DNA of 64,000 nucleotides from the NCBI RefSeq assembly GCF_002918555.1, contig NZ_PQMB01000002.1, forward strand, positions 199,796-263,795, given 5' to 3'. The stretch is from Citrobacter amalonaticus (GTDB lineage: Bacteria; Pseudomonadota; Gammaproteobacteria; Enterobacterales; Enterobacteriaceae). Below the pieces are notes generated by a model, which saw only the letters and a program-made list of their open reading frames with translations, was not told the origin of the DNA and did no database searches. This document shows positions 1 through 8,635 of the stretch, one piece after another; position 1 is the first letter of the stretch; every line of letters begins with the position of its first letter. Made by a program: the position numbers and the translations under genes.

Positions 1-2
1 TC

Positions 3-41
3 GCTGAACTGGCAGAACATCTGAAAAAAGCCCTGAACTAA
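3..41 (+). CDS. ydiQ: YdiQ, electron transfer flavoprotein beta-type subunit (3' end only)
   Basis: Only the last 12 codons and a TAA stop are inside the window; the readable tail is AELAEHLKKALN. The stop lies 19 bases before ydiR, the ETF-alpha-like subunit, and ydiS and ydiT follow, which is the ydiQRST order of E. coli. In that family YdiQ is the FixA-like partner of YdiR in an electron-transferring flavoprotein. The call rests on position and on the short tail; the domain itself is outside the window. Confidence 0.7.
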   Translation, partial: AELAEHLKKALN

Positions 42-60
42 ACCCAACGGAGAAATCATT

Positions 61-996
61 ATGAGTCAATTAACGAACGTCTGGGTATTTAGCGATAACG
101 TTGAACGCTACGCAGAGCTGATGACCGGCGCACGTCAGTGGGGCCAGCGGGTGGACGCCATTGTGCAGGACGCAGAACAGGCAGAGCACGTTAAGCAACT
201 CGGTGCAGACAGCATCATCATGCTGGAAAAAAATACCCCACTGCAACGAATTGAAAACTACGCAGAAACCATTGCCGCGCAAATCAAGGAGAAAAATGGC
301 GGGCTGTTGTTGATGGCGGCCACCAGGCGCTGTAAAGCCCTGGGCGCACGTCTCAGCGTGCAACTGGATGCCGCCATGGTTAACGATGCTATCTCGGTCT
401 GCATTGATGCAGGTACGGTATATGCCGAACACCGCATGTACGGCGGGCTGGCGTTTGGCAAAGAGAAACTGAACAGCGCATTCACCATTGTCACGCTTGC
501 GCCTGGCGTACTGGAACCTGCTGCGACAAATCCGGCGCACGGCTGCCCTGTGGTTAGCGCGTCGTATCTTCGACCGCAGCATGAAATTCTCTGCCAGGAG
601 CGTCGCGCCAAATCGCTCAGCAGCGTCGATCTCAGCAAAGCGAAGCGCGTGGTCGGCGTGGGCCGTGGTCTGGTGGCGCAGGACGATCTCAGCATGGTAC
701 GAGAGCTGGCCGCCGTACTGGGTGCGGAGGTGGGTTGTTCACGTCCGATTGCCGAAGGGGAAAACTGGATGGAACGCGAGCGTTATATCGGCGTTTCTGG
801 CGTACTGCTGAAATCCGATTTGTATCTCACGCTGGGGATTTCCGGACAGATCCAGCATATGGTTGGCGGGAACGGCGCCAGGGTGATTGTCGCCATCAAC
901 AAAGATAAAAACGCGCCGATTTTTAACTATGCCGATTACGGGCTGGTGGGAGATATCTACAAAGTGGTCCCTGCCCTGATCGAGCAGCTACGCTAA
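61..996 (+). CDS. ydiR: YdiR, electron transfer flavoprotein alpha subunit (FixB family)
   Basis: The 311-residue product has the ETF-alpha layout: an N-terminal alpha/beta domain and a C-terminal FAD-binding domain. The C-terminal domain carries the family signature GISGQIQH near residues 258-266, followed by VAINKDKNAPIF and ADYGLVGD. It is expected to pair with YdiQ and pass electrons through the flavoprotein YdiS and the ferredoxin-like YdiT. FixABCX systems link acyl-CoA or carnitine-type reductions to the quinone pool, but the physiological donor and acceptor of the Ydi set are not established. A GGAG ribosome binding site precedes the ATG. The start agrees with the roughly 312-residue E. 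coli protein. Confidence 0.93.
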   Translation: MSQLTNVWVFSDNVERYAELMTGARQWGQRVDAIVQDAEQAEHVKQLGADSIIMLEKNTPLQRIENYAETIAAQIKEKNGGLLLMAATRRCKALGARLSVQLDAAMVNDAISVCIDAGTVYAEHRMYGGLAFGKEKLNSAFTIVTLAPGVLEPAATNPAHGCPVVSASYLRPQHEILCQERRAKSLSSVDLSKAKRVVGVGRGLVAQDDLSMVRELAAVLGAEVGCSRPIAEGENWMERERYIGVSGVLLKSDLYLTLGISGQIQHMVGGNGARVIVAINKDKNAPIFNYADYGLVGDIYKVVPALIEQLR

Positions 997-1052
997 CGTT
1001 CACCCTGAACCACATTTCCCGCTGTACACACAGCGGGATGGGAGCATAAAGC

Positions 1053-2342
1053 ATGTCGGATGAAAAATTTGATGCCATTGTGGTTGGCGCTGGCGTTGCA
1101 GGATCGGTGGCGGCGTATGTGATGGCGAAAGCGGGGCTTGATGTTCTGGTCATTGAGCGTGGAAACAGTGCGGGCAGTAAAAACATGACCGGTGGCCGAC
1201 TTTACGCCCACACGATTGAACGGATCATGCCCGGATTCGCACAGCAGGCTCCTGTTGAACGCAAAGTCACCCGCGAAAAGATCTCGTTTATAACCGGGGA
1301 AAGCGCGGTCACCCTCGATTATCATCGTGAACAACCTGACGCCCCGGACCGGTCCTCGTATACCGTGTTGCGCAACCGCCTCGATCCCTGGCTGATGGAG
1401 CAAGCAGAAGCCGCTGGCGCACAGTTTATTCCGGGTGTTCGCGTGGATGCATTAATTCGCGAAGGCAACCAGGTCACCGGGGTACAGGCTGGTGACGATA
1501 TTCTCGACGCTAACGTGGTGATCCTGGCCGACGGCGTCAATTCGATGCTTGGTCGTTCGCTGGGGATGGTGCCTGCATCATCCGCTCATCATTACGCCGT
1601 GGGCGTGAAAGAGTTAATTTCACTCTCCCCCGCCCAAATTGAAGATCGCTTTAATCTTGCTGGCAACGAAGGCGCGGCCTGGCTGTTCGCCGGTTCGCCT
1701 TCGAACGGCCTGATGGGCGGTGGCTTTCTCTATACCAACCGGGATTCTGTCTCACTCGGTCTGGTTTGTGGACTCGGTGATATGGCTCACGCACAAAAAA
1801 GCGTGCCGCAGATGCTGGAGGATTTCAAGCAGCACCCCTCCATTCGACCACTGATTCAGGGAGGCAAATTGCTGGAGTATTCGGCACATATGGTGCCGGA
1901 AGGTGGGCTGGCAATGGTGCCAGAGCTGGTGAACGACGGTGTGATGATTGTCGGCGATGCCGCCGGGTTCTGCCTGAACCTCGGTTTCACGGTTCGTGGT
2001 ATGGATTTAGCCATCGCCTCTGCCGAGGCCGCAGCAAACACGGCCATTGCGGCAAAAGAACGCAAGGACTTCTCCGCCAGCACGCTGTCGGCATACAAAA
2101 ACGCGCTGGCGCAAAGCTGCGTGATGCGCGATATGCAGCACTTCCGCAAAATCCCGGCGTTAATGGAAAATCCTCGTCTGTTCACACAATACCCGCAGAT
2201 GGTGGCGGACATCATGAACGATATGTTCACCGTTGACGGCAGCCCGAATCAGCCCGTTCGCAAGATGATCATGTCACACGCCAAACGGATCGGCCTGATA
2301 AATCTGTTAAAAGACGGCATTAAAGGAGCGACGGCGCTATGA
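1053..2342 (+). CDS. ydiS: YdiS, FAD-dependent oxidoreductase (FixC family)
   Basis: A 429-residue flavoprotein. A dinucleotide-binding GxGxxG motif (GAGVAG, residues 12-17) sits at the N terminus in a classical FAD fold, and a second FAD-contact motif (IVGDAAGF) lies near residue 300. These are hallmarks of the FixC / ETF-quinone oxidoreductase family. It probably receives electrons from YdiQR and forwards them with YdiT. A GGGAG ribosome binding site precedes the ATG. Its last four bases overlap the ydiT start (ATGA), so the two are translationally coupled. A short inverted repeat lies in the 56-base gap after ydiR. Confidence 0.93.
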   Translation: MSDEKFDAIVVGAGVAGSVAAYVMAKAGLDVLVIERGNSAGSKNMTGGRLYAHTIERIMPGFAQQAPVERKVTREKISFITGESAVTLDYHREQPDAPDRSSYTVLRNRLDPWLMEQAEAAGAQFIPGVRVDALIREGNQVTGVQAGDDILDANVVILADGVNSMLGRSLGMVPASSAHHYAVGVKELISLSPAQIEDRFNLAGNEGAAWLFAGSPSNGLMGGGFLYTNRDSVSLGLVCGLGDMAHAQKSVPQMLEDFKQHPSIRPLIQGGKLLEYSAHMVPEGGLAMVPELVNDGVMIVGDAAGFCLNLGFTVRGMDLAIASAEAAANTAIAAKERKDFSASTLSAYKNALAQSCVMRDMQHFRKIPALMENPRLFTQYPQMVADIMNDMFTVDGSPNQPVRKMIMSHAKRIGLINLLKDGIKGATAL

Positions 2343-2632
2343 GTCAGGAGAATCGTGTAAACGTCGACGTCAAGCTGGGCGTCAACAAATTTCATGTCGA
2401 TGAAGGTCATCCGCATATCATTCTGGCGGCTAACCCGGACAGTAAGGAATTTCAAAAATTACTGAACGCCTGTCCCGCTGGACTCTATAAGCAGGACGAC
2501 GCTGGCAATATTCACTTCGATTCTGCCGGCTGCCTTGAGTGCGGAACCTGCCGGGTGCTGTGCGGCGATACCCTCCTTGAAAAATGGGAGTATCCGGCGG
2601 GCACGTTTGGCGTCGACTTCCGCTATGGCTGA
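2339..2632 (+). CDS. ydiT: YdiT, ferredoxin-like protein (FixX family)
   Basis: A 97-residue FixX-type ferredoxin-like protein. Its cysteines are arranged as one in NACPAGLY and three in CLECGTCRVLC, consistent with a single Fe-S cluster. It has the usual length for the family and begins inside the last codons of ydiS. By analogy with FixX it would carry electrons at the end of the YdiQRS chain next to the membrane. Substrate and partner are not known. fadK follows after a repeat-containing gap of about 130 bases, so co-transcription is possible but not shown. Confidence 0.92.
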   Translation: MSQENRVNVDVKLGVNKFHVDEGHPHIILAANPDSKEFQKLLNACPAGLYKQDDAGNIHFDSAGCLECGTCRVLCGDTLLEKWEYPAGTFGVDFRYG

Positions 2633-2640
2633 TGAGCTGT

Positions 2641-2735
2641 CATGCCGGATAGCGGCCTGAGCACCTCTTATCCGGCCTGCAAACAACACAACCTCAAGGC
2701 CGGATAAGGTATTGTCGCCATCCGGCAAGATATTC
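2641..2735 (+). repeat. REP/BIME palindromic repeats
   Basis: Between ydiT and fadK there are several copies of the REP core (GCCGGATA, TATCCGGC, GCCGGATAAGG, CCATCCGGC) in alternating orientation, forming a bacterial interspersed mosaic element. Such elements commonly stabilise upstream mRNA or bind DNA gyrase or IHF. Here it separates the FixABCX-like genes from fadK and could differentially stabilise the ydiQRST message. Confidence 0.8.
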
Positions 2736-2760
2736 CTCTATGATTTACTGAGAATCGCCA

Positions 2761-4401
2761 ATGAGTGTTACATTCGCGTTTAACGCCGGGCGCCGGAAAG
2801 CATACCGTGAGCTTGGTTTTTGGGGCGATGCCTCGCTGGGAGACTACTGGCAGCAAACTGCGCTGTCGGTGCCGGACAAAATCGCCGTCGTTGATAATCA
2901 CGGAACGTCATACACCTATGCCGCACTCGATCGCGCCGCAAGCTGTCTGGCAAGTTGGTTTTTGAGCAACGGAATCCAGGCCGGGGACCGCATTGCATTT
3001 CAGCTCCCCGGCTGGTGTGAGTTCACGGTTATCTATCTGGCCTGTCTGAAAACCGGTGCCGTCAGCGTGCCGCTGCTCCCCGCCTGGCGGGAAGCCGAGC
3101 TGGTGTGGGTATTGAATAAATGCCAGGCCAAAATGTTCTTTGCCCCAACCGTCTTTAAGCAAACCCGCCCGGTCGATTTGATTCTTCCTCTGCAAAACCA
3201 GCTCCCCCATCTGCGGCAGATTGTCGGCGTTGATAAACTGGCTCCTGCCACCACGTCCCTCGCCCTGAGCCAGCTTATCGCTGACAACGATCCGCTCGCC
3301 TGTCCTGTCAAAGTACACGGCGACGAACTGGCGGCGGTGCTGTTTACCTCCGGCACTGAGGGGATGCCAAAGGGGGTGATGCTCACCCACAACAATATTC
3401 TCGCCAGCGAACGCGCTTACTGCGCTCGCCTGAACCTGACCTGGCTGGATGTGTTTTTAATGCCTGCGCCACTGGGCCACGCCACCGGTTTTTTACATGG
3501 CGTAACCGCCCCGTTTTTAATCGGGGCACGTAGCGTACTGTTAGACATTTTTACGCCAGCGGCGTGCCTCACCCTGCTTGAACAGCAGCGCTGTACCTGT
3601 GTGTTAGGGGCAACACCGTTTATCTACGACCTGCTTTGCACTGTGGAACAGCAGCCCGCTGACCTCTCTTCGCTACGTTTCTTTTTATGCGGTGGCACAA
3701 CCATACCGAAGACGGTGGCACGCGATTGCCAGCAGTTGGGCATTAAGTTACTTAGCGTGTATGGTTCCACCGAAAGTTCGCCACATGCGGTTGTGGATCT
3801 GGACGATCCGCTTTCACGCATCATGAATACCGACGGTTATGCCGCAGCAGGCGTGGAAATTAAAGTCGTTGATGAAGCGCGGAATACTCTGCCGCCGGGC
3901 GTTGAAGGTGAAGAAGCTTCACGCGGGCCGAACGTCTTTATGGGTTATCTCGATGAACCCGAACTGACCGCCCGGGCGCTGGATGACGAAGGCTGGTACT
4001 ACAGCGGCGATCTCTGTCGCATGGACGAGTCAGGCTACATTAAAATAACCGGACGCAAAAAGGACATTATCGTGCGCGGGGGTGAGAATATCAGCAGCCG
4101 TGAGGTGGAAGATATTCTGCTGCAACATCCCAGGATTCATGACGCCTGCGTGGTTGCCATGCCGGATGAACGGTTAGGGGAGCGCTCGTGCGCATATTTG
4201 GTCCTGAAAGCACCGTATCATTCGCTGTCGCTGGAAGAGGTGGTTGCCTTCTTTAGCCGCAAGCGGGTGGCGAAATACAAATACCCGGAGCATATCGTGG
4301 TTGTCGAAAAGCTGCCGAGAACCGCATCAGGTAAGATACAAAAGTTCCTGTTACGTCAGGATATTCTTCAGCGTTTGCGTCAGGAATGCGTAGAGGCATA
4401 A
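2761..4401 (+). CDS. fadK: FadK, short/medium-chain acyl-CoA synthetase
   Basis: A 546-residue member of the ANL adenylating family. The AMP-binding P-loop-like motif (TSGTEGMPKG) lies near residues 197-206, the adenylate motif YGSTES near 337, the hinge-region YSGDLC near 417, and the C-terminal catalytic-lysine motif (SGKIQK) near 520. FadK activates fatty acids of short to medium length to acyl-CoA, mainly under anaerobic beta-oxidation. Its position beside an electron-transfer flavoprotein cluster fits acyl-CoA metabolism. Length matches E. coli FadK (about 548). It is convergent with ppsA, with REP-like repeats between. Confidence 0.93.
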   Translation: MSVTFAFNAGRRKAYRELGFWGDASLGDYWQQTALSVPDKIAVVDNHGTSYTYAALDRAASCLASWFLSNGIQAGDRIAFQLPGWCEFTVIYLACLKTGAVSVPLLPAWREAELVWVLNKCQAKMFFAPTVFKQTRPVDLILPLQNQLPHLRQIVGVDKLAPATTSLALSQLIADNDPLACPVKVHGDELAAVLFTSGTEGMPKGVMLTHNNILASERAYCARLNLTWLDVFLMPAPLGHATGFLHGVTAPFLIGARSVLLDIFTPAACLTLLEQQRCTCVLGATPFIYDLLCTVEQQPADLSSLRFFLCGGTTIPKTVARDCQQLGIKLLSVYGSTESSPHAVVDLDDPLSRIMNTDGYAAAGVEIKVVDEARNTLPPGVEGEEASRGPNVFMGYLDEPELTARALDDEGWYYSGDLCRMDESGYIKITGRKKDIIVRGGENISSREVEDILLQHPRIHDACVVAMPDERLGERSCAYLVLKAPYHSLSLEEVVAFFSRKRVAKYKYPEHIVVVEKLPRTASGKIQKFLLRQDILQRLRQECVEA

Positions 4402-4402
4402 A

Positions 4403-4487
4403 GCGCCGAATAAGGTGAGCTGTCGCCTTATCCGGCTTACCACAGCACAGAACCAGCAAGCCCGGTAAGCATCGCGCCACCGGGCAA
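4403..4487 (+). repeat. REP/BIME between convergent fadK and ppsA
   Basis: The short gap between the two convergent stop codons contains REP-type inverted repeats: a GCCTTATCCGGC arm near 4424-4436 matched by CCGAATAAGG near 4405, and a second GCCCGGTAAGC / CACCGGGC pair downstream. It probably serves as a boundary or mRNA-stabilising structure for both genes. I see no separate terminator with a clean U-tract here. Confidence 0.7.
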
Positions 4488-4491
4488 TCGG

Positions 4492-6870
4492 TTATTTCTT
4501 CAGTTCGGCCAGGCTCAGCCAGGTCTGCACAACGGTATCCGGATTCAGCGACAGGCTGTCGATCCCCTCTTCCATCAGCCAGGCGGCGAAGTCTTCATGG
4601 TCAGATGGACCCTGACCGCAGATCCCCACATATTTACCCTGTTTCTTCGCGGCGCGAATGGCCATCGACAGCAGCGCTTTCACCGCGTCGTTACGCTCGT
4701 CAAACAGTTCAGAAACCACGCCGGAGTCACGATCCAGCCCCAGCGTCAGCTGCGTCATGTCGTTAGAACCAATCGAGAAGCCGTCGAAGTATTCAAGGAA
4801 CTGCTCCGCCAGCAGCGCGTTGGATGGGATCTCACACATCATGATGATCTTCAACCCATTCTCACCGCGTTTGAGTCCCTGACGCGCCAGTTCTTCCACC
4901 ACCGCTTTTGCCTGCTCAACGGTGCGCACAAACGGGATCATAATTTCGACGTTGGTCAGACCCATTTCGTTACGCACGCGTTTAACCGCGTCACATTCCA
5001 GCGCGAAGCAATCGCGGAAGCTGTCGGCGACATAGCGACCGGCACCGCGGAAGCCCAGCATCGGGTTTTCTTCATCCGGCTCATAGCGCTCACCGCCCAC
5101 CAGATTGGCATATTCGTTGGACTTAAAGTCCGACAGGCGAACGATAACGCGCTTCGGCCAGAATGCCGCACCCAGCGTGGCGATCCCTTCCGTCAGACGA
5201 CCAACGTAGAATTCACGCGGAGAGTCGAAGCCTTTCATCATTTCGCGGATTTCGTTTTGCAGTTTTACATCCTGGTCATCGAACTCCAGCAACGCCCGCG
5301 GGTGGACGCCAATCATGCGGTTGATGATAAATTCCAGACGTGCCAGACCCACACCTTCATTCGGCAGGCAGGCGAAGTCAAAGGCGCGATCCGGGTTACC
5401 GACGTTCATCATTATCTTCAGCGGCAGATCCGGCATGGTATCCACGCTGGAACTTTTCACGCTGAAATCCAGCATTTCGGCATACACATAGCCGGTATCG
5501 CCTTCAGCACAGGAGACGGTGACCTTATCGTCATCCTTCATGCGTTCGGTGGCATCGCCACAGCCCACTACCGCCGGGATCCCCAGCTCACGGGCGATAA
5601 TCGCCGCATGACAGGTACGCCCGCCACGGTTGGTGACGATCGCCGCCGCTTTCTTCATGATCGGTTCCCAGTCCGGGTCGGTCATGTCGGTAACCAGCAC
5701 ATCGCCTGGCTGAATGCGGTTCATCTCGCTGATATCATGGATGACCTTCACCGGACCCGCGCCAATGCGGTGACCGATAGCACGGCCTTCCGCAATGATT
5801 TTACCCTGCGCGTGCAGCGTATAACGCTCCATCACCTGACCACGAGAACGCACCGTTTCCGGACGCGCCTGAACGATAAACAGCTTGCCGGTATGACCGT
5901 CTTTTGCCCACTCGATGTCCATGGGACGACCGTAGTGTTTCTCGATCTGGACCGCCTGCTTCGCCAGCTCCTGTACTTCTTCGTTGGTCAGCGAGAAAAT
6001 ATCGCGTTGTTCCTGCGCCACATCTTCAATTTTGACCTGCTTACCGTGCTCCTGGGTCGACGCGTACACCATGCGGATCTTTTTAGATCCCATCGTGCGA
6101 CGCACAATAGACGGGCGGTTCGCGGCCAGCGTCGGTTTGTGAACGTAGAATTCATCGGGGTTAACCGCCCCCTGCACTACCATTTCGCCCAGACCCCACG
6201 CAGAGGTGATGAACACCACCTGGTCGAAGCCGGATTCGGTGTCGATGGAGAACATCACCCCTGACGACGCGAGATCGGAACGCACCATCCGCTGAACCCC
6301 AGCGGAGAGCGCCACGCCCCGGTGATCGTAACCCTGGTGAACACGGTAAGAAATGGCCCGGTCATTAAACAGCGAGGCAAATACGTGTTTGACCGCCACC
6401 AGCACCGCGTCGAAGCCCTGCACGTTCAGGAAAGTTTCCTGTTGACCCGCGAAGGAGGCATCCGGCATATCTTCTGCCGTTGCCGAAGAGCGGACGGCAA
6501 AAGAGGCATTTTCATCATCCGCAGAAAGCTGCGCGTAGGCATCGCGGATAGCATTTTCCAGCTCCGGCTGGAAAGGAGTGTCGATAATCCACTGGCGGAT
6601 CTGCGCGCCGGCCTTAGCCAGTGCAGAAACATCATCAATATCCGTTTGATCCAGCAGTTCATAAATGCGCTGGTTTACACCGCTTTGGTCCAGAAACTGG
6701 TTAAACGCATCGGCGGTTGTTGCAAAACCATTCGGTACGGAAACGCCCATACCGGAAAGGTTAGTAATCATTTCACCCAGGGAGGCATTTTTGCCCCCAA
6801 CTCTGTCTACATCATTCATGCCGAGTTGGTTATACCAAAGCACCAGCGGTGACGAGCCATTGTTGGACAT
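4492..6870 (-). CDS. ppsA: PpsA, phosphoenolpyruvate synthase
   Basis: A 792-residue phosphoenolpyruvate synthase (pyruvate, water dikinase) that makes PEP from pyruvate and ATP for gluconeogenesis. Order of domains: N-terminal ATP-grasp domain (KNASLGEM near residue 26, RSSATAED near 127), the swivelling phosphohistidine domain with catalytic His421 in GGRTCHAA, and the C-terminal PEP/pyruvate barrel with Cys751 in GICGQGP. Both residues check at the codon level. The start at MSNNGSS is preceded by AAGGAT; an in-frame upstream ATG at 6921 would extend into an ERIC repeat and is rejected. It is divergent from ppsR, whose product regulates it, with a Cra site between. Confidence 0.97.
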   Translation of the reverse strand: MSNNGSSPLVLWYNQLGMNDVDRVGGKNASLGEMITNLSGMGVSVPNGFATTADAFNQFLDQSGVNQRIYELLDQTDIDDVSALAKAGAQIRQWIIDTPFQPELENAIRDAYAQLSADDENASFAVRSSATAEDMPDASFAGQQETFLNVQGFDAVLVAVKHVFASLFNDRAISYRVHQGYDHRGVALSAGVQRMVRSDLASSGVMFSIDTESGFDQVVFITSAWGLGEMVVQGAVNPDEFYVHKPTLAANRPSIVRRTMGSKKIRMVYASTQEHGKQVKIEDVAQEQRDIFSLTNEEVQELAKQAVQIEKHYGRPMDIEWAKDGHTGKLFIVQARPETVRSRGQVMERYTLHAQGKIIAEGRAIGHRIGAGPVKVIHDISEMNRIQPGDVLVTDMTDPDWEPIMKKAAAIVTNRGGRTCHAAIIARELGIPAVVGCGDATERMKDDDKVTVSCAEGDTGYVYAEMLDFSVKSSSVDTMPDLPLKIMMNVGNPDRAFDFACLPNEGVGLARLEFIINRMIGVHPRALLEFDDQDVKLQNEIREMMKGFDSPREFYVGRLTEGIATLGAAFWPKRVIVRLSDFKSNEYANLVGGERYEPDEENPMLGFRGAGRYVADSFRDCFALECDAVKRVRNEMGLTNVEIMIPFVRTVEQAKAVVEELARQGLKRGENGLKIIMMCEIPSNALLAEQFLEYFDGFSIGSNDMTQLTLGLDRDSGVVSELFDERNDAVKALLSMAIRAAKKQGKYVGICGQGPSDHEDFAAWLMEEGIDSLSLNPDTVVQTWLSLAELKK

Positions 6871-6902
6871 CGAACAATCCTTTTGTGATAAATGAACGAG
6901 TT

Positions 6903-7025
6903 TATACCCGCCATACTTCAAATTGCAGATGGATTGGCTTTGTTACCCGGCCCTGTCACGGACTTAAGTAAGCGCCTGGAGGTTTACTCCCTTTCGCCTT
7001 CCTGCAACTCGAATTATTTAGGGTA
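6903..7025 (+). repeat. ERIC element, copy 1 (pps 5' leader)
   Basis: About 123 bases with the ERIC ends: CGCCATACTTCAAATTGCAG at the left and TGCAACTCGAATTATTTAGG at the right. The interior has a modified left arm (GGCTTTGTTACCCGGCC) and a partly degraded central palindrome. It begins only about 32 bases upstream of the ppsA start codon, so it would be transcribed in the ppsA leader. Confidence 0.85.
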
Positions 7026-7284
7026 AAGGAAATACATTATTGCGTATTTATCTTTGCATATTTAACCCGCTTAAAAAAACGGTGAATCGTTCAAGCAAAT
7101 ATATTTTTTAATTTTTCGGATAGATTCCCTACTTGCGCAAACCCACAGGCGACGGGCGATCCCCACAAAAAGTGTCGGTATAAACATCCGTTCCATAAAA
7201 TGAAATGTACTTTTCACAAAATATAAAAATACCATTTCACTTTAAAAAATAAGCGCTATTTTCTACGCGTTAGGATAGCTTTTA
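7026..7284. other. ppsA-ppsR divergent promoter region
   Basis: An AT-rich segment without a gene, bounded on both sides by ERIC elements in opposite orientation. Besides the Cra site it contains a palindrome TGAAA-N6-TTTCA at 7201-7216 and a further CATTTCA arm at 7233-7239 that repeats one half of it. Promoters for both ppsA and ppsR most likely lie here, but I cannot assign start sites. Confidence 0.5.
7082..7097 (-). promoter_or_regulatory. Cra (FruR) operator for ppsA
   Basis: The sequence GTGAATCGTTCAAGC matches the Cra recognition pattern (TGAAnCGnTTCA-like) and resembles the known activator site of ppsA. Cra activates ppsA when fructose phosphates are low. It lies about 212 bases upstream of the start codon, further than a simple promoter would need, because the ERIC repeat is inserted between. 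An AT-rich stretch on the ppsA side could hold the -10 element. Confidence 0.75.
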
Positions 7285-7485
7285 TTATACCCTCAATAAT
7301 TCGGGTTACAGGACAAAACGGCGTCGTCGTTTTGAACAGCGCCTGCGCTGGCCCTGAAGGAGCGAGGCCAAAGAGCTGCCTTCGGTGGGGGGTATAATGT
7401 CACTTATTCATCCCCGGGAGCATACACAAGTACGTGACAGGGCCGGGTAACAAAGCCAACGCACCTGCGAAGTATGACGGGTATA
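7285..7485 (-). repeat. ERIC element, copy 2, chimeric and enlarged (ppsR 5' leader)
   Basis: Read on the minus strand it starts TATACCCGTCATACTTCG and ends at CCCGAATTATTGAGGGTATA, the two ERIC termini. The left half has the ordinary ERIC core (GTCACGTACTTGTGTATGCTC) with the GGCTTTGTTACCCGGCC arm. After the core there is an additional segment containing CAGCGCAGGCGCTG and AAAACGACGACGCCGTTTT before the normal right end, giving about 200 bases instead of 127. The end lies about 40 bases upstream of the ppsR start. Confidence 0.8.
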
Positions 7486-7524
7486 TGCTTTAAGAGAATT
7501 ATGAAAGCTGCCAGGATAAAAAAA

Positions 7525-8358
7525 ATGGATAATGCTGTTGATCGTCATGTTTTTTATATCTCCGATGGAACGGCGATTACCGCCGAGGTTCTGGGCCATG
7601 CGGTGATGTCGCAATTCCCTGTCGCCATTAGCAGTATTACGCTGCCGTTTGTTGAAAATGAGAGCCGTGCCCGCGCCGTTAAAGACCAGATTGACGCAAT
7701 TTACCAACAAACCGGCGTGCGTCCGCTGGTGTTCTATTCCATTGTGCTGCCGGAAATCCGCGCCATCATTCTGCAAAGCGAAGGGTTCTGCCAGGATATT
7801 GTCCAGGCGCTGGTTGCCCCGCTGCAGCAGGAGATGAAGCTGGACCCTACGCCGATTGCGCACCGAACTCACGGTCTTAATCCCGGCAATCTCAACAAAT
7901 ATGACGCGCGTATTGCGGCTATTGATTACACGCTTGCGCACGACGATGGGATCTCGTTGCGCAACCTCGATCAGGCACAGGTGATCCTGCTTGGCGTCTC
8001 CCGCTGTGGAAAAACCCCTACCAGTCTTTATCTGGCGATGCAGTTTGGCATTCGTGCGGCTAACTACCCCTTTATTGCTGACGATATGGATAATCTGGTG
8101 CTGCCCGCGTCGCTGAAACCCTTGCAGCATAAGCTGTTTGGCCTGACCATCGACCCGGAGCGTCTGGCGGCCATTCGTGAAGAACGTCGGGAAAACAGCC
8201 GCTATGCCTCCCTGCGTCAGTGCCGGATGGAGGTCGCGGAGGTTGAAGCTTTGTATCGTAAAAATCAGATCCCGTGGCTGAACAGCACCAACTATTCGGT
8301 AGAAGAGATCGCCACCAAGATGCTCGATATCATGGGGCTTAACCGCAGGATGTACTAG
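7525..8358 (+). CDS. ppsR: PpsR, PEP synthase regulatory kinase/phosphorylase
   Basis: A 277-residue member of the bifunctional regulatory-protein family (formerly YdiA, DUF299). It inactivates PEP synthase by ADP-dependent threonine phosphorylation and reactivates it by Pi-dependent dephosphorylation. The P-loop GVSRCGKT is at residues 157-164. The start [15 protein letters not shown] gives exactly the E. coli length; an in-frame ATG 51 bases upstream would add residues encoded beside the ERIC end and is rejected. It lies divergent to its target ppsA. Its last codons and stop overlap the TrpR operator of aroH. Confidence 0.96.
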   Translation: MDNAVDRHVFYISDGTAITAEVLGHAVMSQFPVAISSITLPFVENESRARAVKDQIDAIYQQTGVRPLVFYSIVLPEIRAIILQSEGFCQDIVQALVAPLQQEMKLDPTPIAHRTHGLNPGNLNKYDARIAAIDYTLAHDDGISLRNLDQAQVILLGVSRCGKTPTSLYLAMQFGIRAANYPFIADDMDNLVLPASLKPLQHKLFGLTIDPERLAAIREERRENSRYASLRQCRMEVAEVEALYRKNQIPWLNSTNYSVEEIATKMLDIMGLNRRMY

Positions 8359-8370
8359 AAAACTAGTGTA
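8351..8370 (+). promoter_or_regulatory. TrpR operator of aroH
   Basis: TGTACTAGAAAACTAGTGTA is a near-palindrome built on the CTAG half sites of the trp repressor (ACTAG-N4-CTAGT). It begins inside the last ppsR codons and contains the ppsR stop codon. It overlaps the expected -35 region of the aroH promoter, whose -10 hexamer TATGAT is at 8388-8393. TrpR with tryptophan would therefore block aroH transcription, as known for E. coli. Confidence 0.88.
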
Positions 8371-8387
8371 ATGGTTCGTTTTTTTGT

Positions 8388-8393
8388 TATGAT
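8388..8393 (+). promoter_or_regulatory. aroH promoter -10 element
   Basis: TATGAT is one mismatch from TATAAT, preceded by a T-rich spacer. A 17-base spacing back places a poorly conserved -35 inside the TrpR operator. The predicted transcription start is near 8400, giving an mRNA leader of roughly 235 bases before aroH. Confidence 0.65.
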
Positions 8394-8399
8394 GCGCTC

Positions 8400-8635
8400 A
8401 ACCTGCGAGATGTGATACACCTCGCACTTGAACCAGCAGGGATTGGTGTGAACACAGCCTCAGTCAAGTTGTATCGTGGCGGAAACTGCCACCCCGGTCG
8501 CATAGTTTGCTATGCAACCGGGGTGAATAATCGCAGCCAACAATGCCAAAGCTTGAAAGATGAAGTGTGTTAAGGTTATGCCCATCACTTCCCGGCAACC
8601 CCTGCCGTTGAAGCAACAAATTTCTGAGACTTGTA
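8400..8635 (+). promoter_or_regulatory. long structured aroH 5' leader
   Basis: The leader is unusually long for a simply repressed gene. It holds two inverted repeats: TGCGAG/CTCGCA at 8404-8427, and a strong stem CACCCCGGT / ACCGGGGTG at 8490-8525 with an inner GCATAG/CTATGC pair. No U-tract follows the second stem, so it is not an obvious terminator. A 67-codon frame starting at 8560 runs into aroH out of frame and looks like a shadow. Confidence 0.5.

Noticed and set aside
4597..6264. 555-codon plus-strand open frame antisense to ppsA
   Set aside because: It lies wholly inside ppsA, which is intact with verified catalytic residues. The frame is His/Arg-rich low-complexity sequence typical of the shadow of a GC-rich gene, and it has no ribosome binding site.
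8490..8525. aroH leader stem as an intrinsic terminator/attenuator
   Set aside because: No U-tract follows the stem and no leader peptide with Trp codons is seen, so classical attenuation is not supported.
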